A stretch of DNA of 64,000 bases. It comes from Rhea pennata (Eukaryota; Chordata; Aves; Rheiformes; Rheidae). This document shows positions 36,320 to 48,800 of the stretch, piece after piece; the stretch's first letter is position 1; every line of letters begins with the position of its first letter. The notes below the pieces were generated by a model that was given only the letters and a program-made list of their open reading frames with translations, did not search any database and had not been told where the DNA came from. Location of the stretch: NCBI RefSeq assembly GCF_028389875.1, contig NC_084676.1, positions 9,052,001 through 9,116,000 on the forward strand. Direction: 5' to 3'. The position numbers and the translations under genes are program-made.

Positions 36320-39300
36320 TTGATTCCCTAGTTGATAAAGCGCCAGGAAGGTAACAACAGCAGGGAGAGGTGAGGGCTGTTTTGCTGACCTTGTACGTGG
36401 GGTTTACATGAAGCGCTCCATTCTCCTTGTTCTGAGGACTCGACTGGGAGATTTGGGTGCTTTTTATCCTTCAGATTTCAAGGCTGAGACCATGCATTTA
36501 GAGCTAAAGCTCAACGTTAGAGAAACCCCCAATTTTGCACAGGAGGAAGCGCTGGTCAGGCGCTCAATACTTCAGCTTCCTGTCTGTACACTCCGCGGTC
36601 TAATCTGGGGAAATCCTGAAAACATTATCAGATGCCTGATAAGCTCTTTAGCTTTCAAGTACATAGTGATTCAGTTTCGGTCAAGATCTCATTTGAATAT
36701 AGTTTTAAAATCTAAATAAAAGCAAGACCCTAACAGGGAAGGGATTAGACTTGCAGTCTAACATCACTGGTATCCAAAATAATTCGCTCAGCTTGCAGAA
36801 CTGGTATAAACAAGTTATTCCTCCATACAAGCATCAAGATGCTCAGTGTGTGCAAGTGAAGCTCATTAACAAGATATGTAATTCCATCCTTTTTTAATTA
36901 AATGCTTCTCCTTATATTTCTGGACAAATAAATAATACAGAGGAAGCAGAATTGGAGGTAGCTTACTTCATCCTGTAACTGTTTATTATCAACTTGAGAG
37001 AGATTGTTTCTTAGAGAGAGAGATTGTTTGAAACTTGTGCCCAGTCATCTCACAAGCTTCACTCCTGAAGCCAGCAACTGTGGTAAGTCTTCCTATGTTT
37101 GATGTAGATGCTCATCCACTGGGCACTGGGCAGACACTTCCAAACCCATTTCACACCTCATTAGCAAAGAGCAACAGCACAAATCTGGAAGGGCCAGGAT
37201 CTGTGGATCAAGACCTGGAAGATTAAATTCCAACCACCAGTTTGAATCCTCCACATTTCCTAATTCAGAATCATCGTAAATCAGGGCTCAGCCATGGGAA
37301 ATCGCTCCCACTCCCCTGCCACTGGTCCCTTTATCTCAGTTATACCAGGAAACATTTCTAGGGTATATTCCAGGATTCCACTCATTCACATCCATGTTTT
37401 GAAAAACTCTGAAGAAAAACCACTCCACCTATATGTCTAAGAAGCAACTGGGAACATTTCCTGAACTACTGCAGGACTTCAAGTAGTAGTGTCTTGGACT
37501 TCTTTCAGCTCCCGGGTCACAAAACATGCCAAAGGCTTCTCATGAGATCTCTATTCTTTTCCACTGCACTCACCCTAAAGGCTAGCACAAAAACAAGCTC
37601 ATGTATGGACCACTTTGAAGAAAATAGAAATACAAGAATAATATATCATTTTTAACAAGCCCATTCATCTAAGTCTGTGCAAAGACTCGGGTTGTCCATA
37701 CCATTCCTCCAAGTATGTGCAAAGGCTCAGGTTGTCCATACTCAAAGCTTGTACTGCCTTTTGTTTCCATCTAAGGTCTGACTTACAGATCTTCACCTGA
37801 ACTAATATACATACACAAGACATATTTCACAGAGTCAGAGCAGAGATTTCAGACAAAACCAATCATAATTTTAATGCACTTGTTAAATAACAGCAATTAA
37901 TGATACTGGAAAGTGGATCCATAGACATTAAGTCCAGATCTGGAAAGAAATGCTCCAAAGTTTACAAAGCATCTGGAACTGGGATTTTTGTCTCTCAGCA
38001 GCATGATAGACCTGATGTTGGCTAGTAGAATACCAGGTTTAACTTGTCAGATGCTGCCCTGAAGTTTCTGGTATAGGGTTTCTGCTGGGTCATGTTTGGG
38101 CATAGAGAAGTACAGGTAAACCAACCGTGCTGGTGATGGCCTATCAATAAGGATGCCTAAATGAACTTGCTTGAGTGTGTGAGTGCACAAGGAGAGACTA
38201 GCAGCTGTATTTTAGGCTGGGATTTGCAGTGCTCAGTTCTGTAGCTTCCAAAATGCATTCTTGCCCCAGCCTCACATCTAAAACTCCTTTGCAAAAGATG
38301 CTGAACTAAATTTATCTGTCCCCTGTTGACCAGTATATTCCTGCTGGTTCTTTAAGTTTCCTGACTCCCCAAAGGCTGGTTTTATTCAGTCTGTTGGATA
38401 ACCTGAAGCACAAAGCAGCTAAGCAGGAGCTGCAAGCCCACAGCGAGACCAGTTCAAAATCAGAATTCCTCCATCCTCAGCACATCCTTCCAGGCACCAG
38501 CTGAAACACAACCAGTACTGCCTAAACATTTACATAGGCTTTGAGATGATAAGACAAGTTCTCCAATTTGCTTTGTGAAGTAGAAGCAAAGACTAATGGG
38601 GGGGGGGGGGAAGGATTGTGCACACAGTGACTGAGAGGGAAAAAAAGGTTGTACATTGTACATGGGTCTCAATAGCTGACATCAGTCAGGATGGTTATCA
38701 TCTCAGCATCTCATCTGGAAAGTTTTGACTAACAATTTACTTTGACAGGAAGTCTAGATCTTACCCTAATTCAGTGGCTGGAATTTCTTGAAGTAATATG
38801 CAATTATATTATTACAAAAAGAGATAACAACATAGCCCAGTGTGCAACACTATCAGAAATACAATGCACAGTCATGAAGTGCTTGCAAAGGCATCAAATC
38901 GCAGCCTCGGTGCCCCATCATGCTACCATCAGCTTTGCTACTTTATTGCTGCACAGTGTATTTTGTATAAATATAAAAGGCTGATTTTCTTTCACTGAAG
39001 AGAAAGGCCCCCTCAAGGGCAGGCAGATATCTCATGAGTAAAGCTACTTAATCAAAAGCTTTACAGTAGTATAAAACATCGCAGGAGTCAGAAATAAATC
39101 AGGTCCAGTACATAAAATATTTTTCAGAAAGAGTCTTTAGAAAACAGTAGGTATAGTCAATTGTTGTACAATTTCATAAATCTTCCATTCCTGCCTATAC
39201 TATTTGTACAGACTATGAGATAATACTATGAGTTATGAATTCCAAGAGCTGAAGCTTGGTCCCATTGAAATCAGTGGCAAAATTCACACTCTTTTTGAAG

Positions 39301-42300
39301 CAACTGGAGTTTCTCCCTCAGTATTGTTAAAAGAAATCTTTTCCTCAGTTCCTCTCAAAACAAGCTGAGTTATATAGGAGTTTTTCCTGTGATACAGAAC
39401 TTTATATAAGGTTTTTCTTTTTGTTTTTGTGCCTTTAACTTCTGTGTATCTAATAGTCAGATTTAAGATGAATTTATTCCTTTTGACTTAGAAATTTTGA
39501 GCTACTGATTTGCATCATTGCTTTAACATCCAGTACGATTGTCTGATTCAAAGGAGATTTGGTTGATAAAGAAACCTAGGAAATTCTTTATAAATTATGC
39601 ACCTTTCATAGCTTTAGTAAATGTGCAAGGTGATCTACAGTCATATCACAAACCAGGTAAGAATTTACTAATCAAATCTTATTTTGCAATGAGACAGGTG
39701 TATAAATTAAGATATAATGCTCCCATCTCTTATACAAGCAGAGAAGAGCTACATCAGGCATGCTTGGGTAGCAAAGTAGAGCAGGTATGGTAGAAATAGC
39801 CTTATGCTTATTCTTTATAATCTCTGCAGCTTCCAGAAGCCACAGAGCACTGCGTATGGGCAGGGTTTGCAAACGAGAGGAACATGCCAAGACAGGAGAG
39901 GTGTAGCTACCCTCTACGACACATTTTTCTGAGCTGGGAAGTGTTCCCAGTAGGAAATGACTGCAGAGATTCATACAAAAGCAGCATTAACCTTCCCCCA
40001 GAGCTTGTTTATGCATACATGAGTGCATGTACATGCCCATATTTCTTATCCTAAACGAGACATTGTGCTCTGCAGTTGCACAGAGGGCTTGGGTGTTTCC
40101 AGAGTGGCCTGCAACCCTACAGATGTGCTTGTCTGTCCTTCCATGGGACATCTCTATCTGAGCTACTATCTTAAACCTGGCCAGAGTTATTCTGCTTGGG
40201 TTTACCATTCTCTTATTTTGCCCTGAGTAGCCTTAATGTCTGGAAAGAAAGACGAGAAGAACAAGCCATAACGCAGTCAGATCCAACACGAGCTATGCGC
40301 CCACAGATCTGCTACCATATCTCAGCTCTGGCCTGCAGCACTGCTGATGCTTCACTCCTGCCTGAAAGCTACTACGTAAGATAAACACTGAGCTTGCGTG
40401 CATGCTATGACAAACATCTCTAAAGAGATGAATGTAGTATTTCAATGGACACAGAAACCTACAGCTGTCCTATCAGCCAGCTGGAGTGAAACGAAACAGT
40501 GCAAAGTAATATCAAGCAGCACAGTACAGTCTCTGTAACAGCCTTCATACATGCCTTCGCTAGTTGCTTTACAGTCAGAAGTTAAAGAAAACAGGAAGGT
40601 TTCAATGAGTTATGAAGGCAGGAAGTGAGTCAGTAGAGCAGCCCGAAGCTGAAGAGGCAGCTAACAGCAACCCAGCAGCTGCAGAGAGCCAGCCAAAGGA
40701 CGTGGACCTGGGCATCCAAGCTGGACTACGCACGCCTGAGACTGCAAAGTCAGTGGGGAAGAAACAGAGGGAAAAGTTTCTTTTCACTCACCACAGCCTA
40801 AAGGAGAGAGAATTTTCTGGAGAGAGGACAATGTCCTGTGAACCAACAGTTTTCTTCTCCCCACCTGAGCAATTGAACTTCTGGGCCTCTAGGTCATCCT
40901 TTCCTGGACAGTGAACATCAAAGCTTGCAGTACAGCTCTGTTCAGAAACAGGAACCCTCTGGAATAACTCACCAAAGACTGGGTTTTCATGTCCCCTCAG
41001 CCATCACTGAATCCCAACAGAGGCCTCCCACTTGCACAGGGACGAGTACCACGCTGCTGGAAACAGGAACACCACCACCTTCTCCTCAGGCACTTGCTCT
41101 GAGAACATTATCACCTCAGCTTCTACTGAATAAGGAGGTCAAGGAATATATCAGCAGAGTTTCAGCATCAACTGGACTCTACTGCTTGCGTAGAAACAGA
41201 TGTTTTCAGAGAACTGACCTGGAGTAAACTTTAGAGCCGTAAGATGTCAGTGCTACCACAGTTCAGCAGTACTAAGGCAGGAGCTCTGAATACCTGCATT
41301 TTGGGGACAGGTAGGAAAGAGGCACAAGTCCTTTTCTAGATGTACTTCTTGCATATCTATGCAAATTACATTTAAAAATAGAGCCTAGGTTCTGAAGTCA
41401 CACAGACTCTGTTAAATATCTGATGTAGAATTTTCAAAATGTTGCCTGTCACACAAAGCTGTTGCATTCCCTTTACCGTACCACTAAATGACACCTAGTC
41501 CATAAGTCTGGCAGTCACACAAGCACTGAGACCCTAAATTACTAATAAATTCCCACCAACTTTTGTAGACTTCTAAATAGGAAAAAAGAAAAAAAAAAGT
41601 AAAGAATTAGCTATTACCACAAGTAATGCATCAAATTCCCAATATCTTGGTCCCTTCTTCAAGCACACTGTTGCAGCAGTCAGGACGAAAAACTCTTGCT
41701 TTGCTGTATTAAGCAGAAAAACAGGATACTAGTTCTCACTTAAAAAAAATTCTGGAGAAGGACAGACAGAACAGGCTGCATCCTAATGTTAGCAAAGGCC
41801 CTTCCCCCTCTGCTTCTTCCTCCTGAGATGGCAGAATCACTGTAGCAGAAGGCTCAGTCTGAACATGGTCACGTACTCCCAGCTGGGGAACCAGGACACA
41901 ACAGAATTAGAGCCTGAACTTCCTCAGGTGATGCGATTTCAGAACAAACAATTTCCAGAGCCTTACTGCTTTCAAGAGAAACAGAATAAGGCATGGAAAG
42001 ATGGGCATGGAAGAAAAACAAGAAAAACACCTTGAAGGAAAATTTACTAACACTGGAAGTAATTGTAGACAACTCCTTATCTGAAAAGGCTGGGACAAGA
42101 GTAGATAGAAGGGGGGGGGGAAAGGAATCCAGCACCTGGTTGCAACTTGCAGCTTTTGAACATTTTCCAGTGGAATTATTATCCATTGAAAAATGCTGTG
42201 TTGCTGGAATCAAACACTTCCCGCAGGAATGTTTCCATTTTCATGTCTATTTCTTTATTTTGGAAGGACTGTGATATGCCAAAATGTTTCTAGAACCAAT

Positions 42301-42334
42301 GAATATTCATTTTCAAAATTAAGTTTCACTGCCT
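36320..42334. other. Intergenic stretch, no gene supported
   Basis: No gene is supported. It holds a 40-bp tandem duplication (separate entry), a run of 13 G at 38,598-38,610 and a run of 10 G at 42,111-42,120. A 100-codon frame at 40,612-40,914 has no recognisable similarity or splice context. Confidence 0.55.
37661..37740 (+). repeat. Tandem duplication, two 40-bp units
   Basis: 37,661-37,700 and 37,701-37,740 are head-to-tail copies. Each starts CCATTC and ends GGTTGTCCATA. By eye they differ at five positions, so the duplication is local and not recent. Confidence 0.85.
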
Positions 42335-42846
42335 CATCTCAAGTATTGCATCCAGTTCTGGGCTCCTCAGGACAAGAGAGACATGGAGCTATTGGAGAGA
42401 GTCCAGCGTAGGGCTATATAGATGATCAGAGGGCTGGAGCATCTGCCCTATGAGGAACAGCTGTGAGAGCTGGGCCTCTTCAGCATGGGGAAGAGAAGAC
42501 TGAGGGGGGATCTTATCAATGTGTGTAAGTGTCTGAAGGGAGGGTGTCAAGGGGACGGGGCCAAACTCTTTTCAGTTGTCCCATGTGACAGAACAAGAAG
42601 AAATGGGCAAAAAAATGGACCACAGGAAGTTCCGTCTGAACATGAGGGGGAATTTCTTCCCTGTGAGAGTGACGGAGCACTGGCACAGGTTGCCCAGAGA
42701 GGCTGTGGAGTCTCCTTCTCTGGAGATCTTCAAGGCCTGCCTGGATGCAATTCTGTCTAACATGCTCTAGGTGACCATGCTGAGCAGGGAGGTTGGACTA
42801 GATGATCTCTAGAGATCCCTTCCAACCTTACTGACTCTATGATTCT
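42335..42846 (+). mobile_element. CR1 LINE, 5'-truncated 3' end
   Basis: This is about 510 bp of the classic avian CR1 3' region in plus orientation. The start reads TCCAGTTCTGGGCTCCTCAG, followed by blocks such as GATGATCAGAGGGCTGGAGC, GGGAAGAGAAGACTGAGGGG, CAGGTTGCCCAGAGAGGCTG and TTGGACTAGATGATCTCTAG. It ends TTCCAACCTTACTGACTCTATGATTCT, split here only by description, with the terminal ATTCT-type repeat of CR1. The order is complete and few blocks are damaged, so it is one of the younger copies in the window. Open frames within it are interrupted remnants of the reverse transcriptase end and 3' UTR. Confidence 0.95.
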
Positions 42847-42849
42847 AAA

Positions 42850-45800
42850 TTTTATAGACTAAAATTTTACAAGTCAGTTTTGGAAGTAGAAATCTTGATT
42901 TTATGAGAATGGAACACACTAATTGATAATTTAAAATACATAAAAATAACATTTAAGCTCCTTCACAAAATCTAGGAGCTAAAATGTAGTAGGGCCCTAC
43001 TCCAAGTAAAGGATCATGCAACAACCAAAACTGTTCTAGGGCCTGATATGGGTCCAGTCTGCCTACAGCAGTGTTTTGTGAAGGTTTGCACATTTTCAAG
43101 AAAAAAAGTGACAGAACGGGACAAAACAACACAGCTACTGTAGGGGCATATTTTTCGTTTTGAAAATGGACTAAAGGCCAAGAAACTGTCCTGTACTGCT
43201 TATTGCTTAGTATGTCTATGGCAATGGAAGTTGGTACCTACCCTGAAGTTAAACGGAACAGCAATACTCAACTCGCGACCAATTTCTCCTCCCAGAAGCT
43301 TCCACAAGCAGCTTGTAAGGAGAACCCCAGCCTTGCCTAAGCAGGTTTTTTAAAAACCTGTTTGCTACCATGCTGAGAAAAAAGAAAACCCTCTGAATTA
43401 CTGAACTTTGGCAGCACCTATATATCTCATCAAGAAACAAGACGATAGGCTAGGTAAACATGATAGTTTATAGATTCCTTAATTTGCAATGTGCCTGCTC
43501 ATTGTTTGACTTCAGTTTACTGTAAGCTAAATAATAGATTCAAGCTTTTTTCTCTCATTTCAGAACTGAGCCACAGAGACTTTGCAGAATCTGAACCGGA
43601 ACAGAAGAAAAAAAAAATATTCCTGTTGAGAAAATAATTCAGCTGAAAACTGATATCCCCTCCCAGGGGCATCCCTCAGAGAGGCGGTTTGCGCCTGCGT
43701 AGGTCTGCCTCGCGTCACAGCCCGTCCCTTGGGTCGCACGGCTCCCCGGCACGCACAGCGGCTCACCGGTGTCCCCCAAGGGTGGTCCGAGCTGCTCCTC
43801 TGCCCCGACCAAGGACCTGCTCACCACAGCTGCTTACAGCAAGCCCCATGCCTAACCCTCTTCAACGCAAAGGCTGGCTGCGCTGCTCACCTCGCGCGCT
43901 GGAGAGCCGTGCGTTGCTCTGGGCAGCTGGAAGGGCCTGCAGGGCCCCTGGTCGGAGTTTCCCTGCAACGTTCCCAGGGACATCCCTGGCCACAGGGACA
44001 GGCACACACAGTTTGTGCATCTCTGTGCGCAGCCACGGGTTTACCAGAGGGGAACGAGCAGGAAGACATGCACTTTAAGGTCCTCAGGAGCTCTGATCTC
44101 TCCTGCACTCCCACCAAAGCACCACTCGGGCTCTCCCCATCTCCCAGGGGGCACACGCAGACCGCAGGGTCGGAAAGAGCCACCGCCGAGAACATGAATA
44201 ACTCGAGATTTTCACTTAAGTTCACTAACATCTGGTACCCCAACCAGCTATTTACACAAGATTAACAGCTGTATCTTATCCGAACATCAGAAAAATTTGA
44301 ACAGCAGCACTGAAGAGTTACGGAAACGCTGAGAGGCACTCTCAGCCGCCACACGGCACGCGCTGCCGCGGTTCCCACGAGAAGGCTGCTCTTCCGAAGG
44401 GTCGAACTCTGCCCTCTGGGAAGACAAGGGTCTACAGCCCAGGCAGCCTTCAAGGAGACTTTTCCTTCTTATCAGGATCCGCATCGCACACACAGCTGCG
44501 GTAACAGGGAAACCTCACCGAGCTCAGCCCCTGTCTGGCGGGTAAAGCACCCGGAGCAACAGCGCGCGCAGGTCACAGGACGGAGCCTCCTCTGCCCGCC
44601 CACGGCCCCCTTTCTTTTCCCTGCAGTACAGCTGCATCCTGCAGTGAAACCAGGAGCTGAGACCTCAGTGACATTCCCGCAGAAACCAGAAAATTGGGAA
44701 AACGTCACTCACGCCTCTTCTTTTCTGAGGCTATGCGGCAGCAAGAGCTCCCTCTCGTGGCTTAGCTTGCCAGGAGCGGTGCCTGACAGCCGGGAAACCC
44801 CCGCGGGCAGAAGGCTGTCGCTCCTCCCCGCACCTCCCTCCCTGCCCCCCGGGGGCCTCAGCACCGCAGGGCCGCCCGGCGCGGCCGGCTCCTTCCCCGA
44901 CGCGGGGCCGCAGGCAGCGCCTCCAGGCCCCTGCCAGCCGCGTCCTCCTCTCCCATCTCGTCACAGCACCAACTCTGAGGCCCTTCAGGTGCTGTTACTG
45001 TGGTCTCCACGTCTCTTCTCTCTTACTTGGGCCTAGCATTGCAGGCAGCTGGGAACGCGTTTTTATTGGAAACGCGGTGAGCTCCCGCCTTGCTAGAGGC
45101 CGCAAGAGCCATGCCGAGACTTACGGATACATTCATGAACATGGCATAGATAACGAGCAGTTAGAGTCGCTACAAATGCATGCAAATGTATCCAATTTAA
45201 ATCCACATTAGCTTTTATAATTTGTGAGCAAAGACTCATCTTACACTAGACTGAGCACGTTATCAGCACCGAAACAGGGGGCCTGGCTGTTTCAGCAGGC
45301 AGCAGCCTGGCAGGAGCAGGCTTGTGCGCGGAGAGGCGGCCTCGCTGCTGCCACCGCCAAGGCAGAGGACCGGGGATGCAGAAGGATGAGGGTCTGTCTC
45401 TCCTAAGAGGAACAAGCAGGAATACATGCACCTATTTCCCAGCCTCTAGGGTAACAGAAAGGCCACTTCTGCCAGCCTCTTCTCCCCAGCTCTGCCCCTT
45501 AGGCAGGGTGAGAGGCTGCCTCCTCCAGGCCTCACACAAGCCCTCTCTCTTGGGGAAGCAAATTCAGTTCTGGCTGCACTGCTGAGAAACCTAATTCTGT
45601 GAGCTTCTCTCCACAGAAGCAGTATTAAAAACAGAATTTCTGCTAGTTTTTCAGCAGGTAAAGGGGGAAGGCAGCAGAAAAATAGCAGCTTCCAGTAGCA
45701 CTGCTAGCTGAACTCATCTGAAGAGACTTCATCCAGGACTTGTTCTGAAGTGTGCCAGCTTCACTGCTTTACAAGTGAAATGTCAGGGCCAAAGATAAGC

Positions 45801-48800
45801 TTCCTAAAGCAGTTTTAGTGCATGCTTCTTAAGAGATTTCAAAACCCCATGCAAATAACACTCCTCTTGGGCACTGATAATACTGAAGCCACAGTCCCAG
45901 TAGAAACATGCCAAAGTGCGTTGTTGCTGGTGCACAGCCAAAAACCTTCACTATAGACCTCTCAGCTTCTCCCCAGCTCTGTGTGCATTCATGAAGCCCC
46001 AGCTAGAAATAGCCAGCAGAGGCCCGGAGCTGCCAAATGCTCTCTTCCTGGAGATCTTGCTAGAGCAGTGAGTCAGCAGCTCTCAGCTCAAGCCCTTCCA
46101 GTCACTGAAGGGTAGAACAGCTAGACAGTACAGGCTCTGCAGCAGGAGATCCAAAAGCATATGTGTAATCCATGAGGCTCAAGAGGTTTAAGGCAAGGCA
46201 AAGAGCCTGGATATGCTTATACAAGCTGCAATTATCCCCTCCTGACTTCAGCATAGCTGTATCTCCAGGCACTTTTGAAATTGAGTGCTCTGTAAGCTTT
46301 GCTTATGGAAATCTTGTCTAAATTTGGAAAGAGCAGAAGACCCAGGATTGAGTCTCCAGCAAACATGGAACATACAAAGTTTGAGCACCCATATGAAGGG
46401 TGGGAGGACTTGCTGATGCTGCCAAATGCTAGAAAAGCCCGCGTTTTCTATAGGAAAGTATGTGCCCAGACTGCCACTTATGTAGTCTGCTGGACAGGGG
46501 AAGATGGATCAGATTTGTCTTGAGCTGCCAGCTATACCTTTATTCTCTAGCAAGACCTTATTTCAAATTAGGAACACTATCTTGCCACAAAGAAAGCACA
46601 ATACTGCTAACATTACAGTTCTGAAAAATGCTCTCAGCAAGGAACCCATGGTTAATTAAAGCTAAATGTGTATGCCTGAAACCAAAACAAGCACCTGAAA
46701 AGAAATATGAAAGACTTTCCTAGACATCTGAATAGCTCAAATAGTTGCAAGCTTGTCAGGGATTTTCTTCAGGAGTTGCTTCCCTGGGGGAAGATTCAAC
46801 CCCTTAAAGCTAGAGCTGTGAACTGAAGCATGAGTGCCATCTTAGCTGGTCATTGCTGCCAGAATGCTCCTCGGAATGTTATGATCAAGGTAATAAAGTT
46901 TAAGTGTGCTGTTAGGTCAGAAATCAGTGTTTTATAGGATGTGCCCTTAGCTGTTTTACAATCTATAAAGCTTACAGAAATACCTGAGGTAGAATTACAA
47001 GGAAAACTGTCAGAGGATGTCTCTATACACACTATACACAGTCTCCTGCTCTGCATCACTCCAGCTGTTCTTCACAGCTTCAGTATCCCATGCAGAAAGG
47101 CTTTCCTTCCCCTCAAAATCCCAGCAAAATCTTTGCGTGTAGCTAGTCATGCCATCTTACAGAATGAACTTGAATCCTGCTTTAAGGTTCTGATAAATAC
47201 AGTAGAGAAAAAACTACAATCCTTATCACTAGAATAGTACCTCCATTTTGACTTTAAAGGTCTTCAGCATCCCTTAAGAGATGTTCAGCATTGTACTTGG
47301 TGTCATTGCAGAAATGATCTCAGATCTGTTTCAGTGCTACATAAAATCATAATTACTTGTTGTAATGAGATCAAACTGTTAGTCTGGTCTTGATCCTGGT
47401 TTTAACTTTCTCAAAGTTAACATCTGGGATTTTGATGCAGATCATTTCACACAGACATAAAGACATCTCATACTCCCTCAAGTGAAGAACTCAGATCTGC
47501 AGGAAACACATTAAAGCTTTTTTTGAAATAGACATTTGAGACTGAGCTCTCATCCCCTGCTTCCAGTCTTTACAAGTCCTCCCTATGGATAATAGTCACC
47601 AGAGAAATGAGACTAAGAGAGGGAACTGGATCTGTAATGCTTAAAGCATGAATAACTACTCTAATTGGAGACTAACAAAATGCTTGGTAAGGTAGTACAG
47701 AGGGGCTTGTAAGACACTTACCTATTGGCTACATACATTCTCCTGTTCAGAGGAAGCCCACCCTAAGTCTCTGAAGACCAACACTGAAAGGTCTCCAAAG
47801 GGTCAATCTTCCATAAGGAATATAGAAATAAGTTCCCTATTCCTAGGCTAGTATAGGAAATTCAATGATTTCTAAAACTATACTCTACCTTTATGGACCT
47901 CCCTCCGGCCCTGTTAACTGGGAAAGGTTATTAATTCACTGTGTCAGAAGACCAAACACCTATGCCAGTAAGTTCTTTGCACACTGCTTTTCTCAATCAG
48001 GTGTTCTTCACAATTCATCTGTGAAAAATACACATTGGAGCCATTTAATAACTTCCCCTGTAATTTTGTAGAAGCAAAATGGACCCCACCATTCTTCTCC
48101 TAAATTGCAGTGAAGATGTAAATTTATACCAATCATCCTTATCTTACATGCTTTGCACAAAAGAGTTATATGGAAGAAACATACTTGCAGTCAGTTACTA
48201 AATAGATATATTTAAAGACATGTTACTGATCTGATCGAGCCTATACATTTCAGAACACTAAGTACCACTTTGGGGCTAGTTATAAGGACATTATTGTATT
48301 TTGATATAGTACTTTGCTAGCTCTAGTATTACTACAGTGCAACTAAACGTTACAAGATTTATGGCTTTAACCCTAGGGAGACCAGTTGTCTCCAGGCTTC
48401 TAATTTGTGTTTTTAAACAGTAAGAGGAGAATGCCCTTGGCTGACATACTATTCTCTGCAGCAGAGGGTAGAGGCATGCTGAATTCCTTAGTGCTGACAC
48501 TTCTCCTCCATTTCACATTAATGAAGCAGTGAAGCCATTAGAGATGCCTGCACAGCACATGATATACCAAAGGCGAACATCATCATACCACAGCTGTCAG
48601 GCTGTGGGAGCAAGAAGCCATAATACATGCTGTTACCATGGTGCCACCCGCTGCCAGAACGTTAGTAATAGGATGAATTATCTGATGTGCACTGAAATAA
48701 TTCTACTCAGCCTGCTAAAAGATTGTTTTTGTATGGATCTCCAAGTCCTCCTCACAAATTAAGGATTTAAAGTGATTCTCACTGTCAGAATTCTGTCAAA

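Noticed and set aside
40612..40914. 100-codon frame starting MKAGSESVEQPEAEEAANS
   Set aside because: It has no similarity to a known family, no good start context evidence, and no exon partner. A chance frame is the simplest reading.
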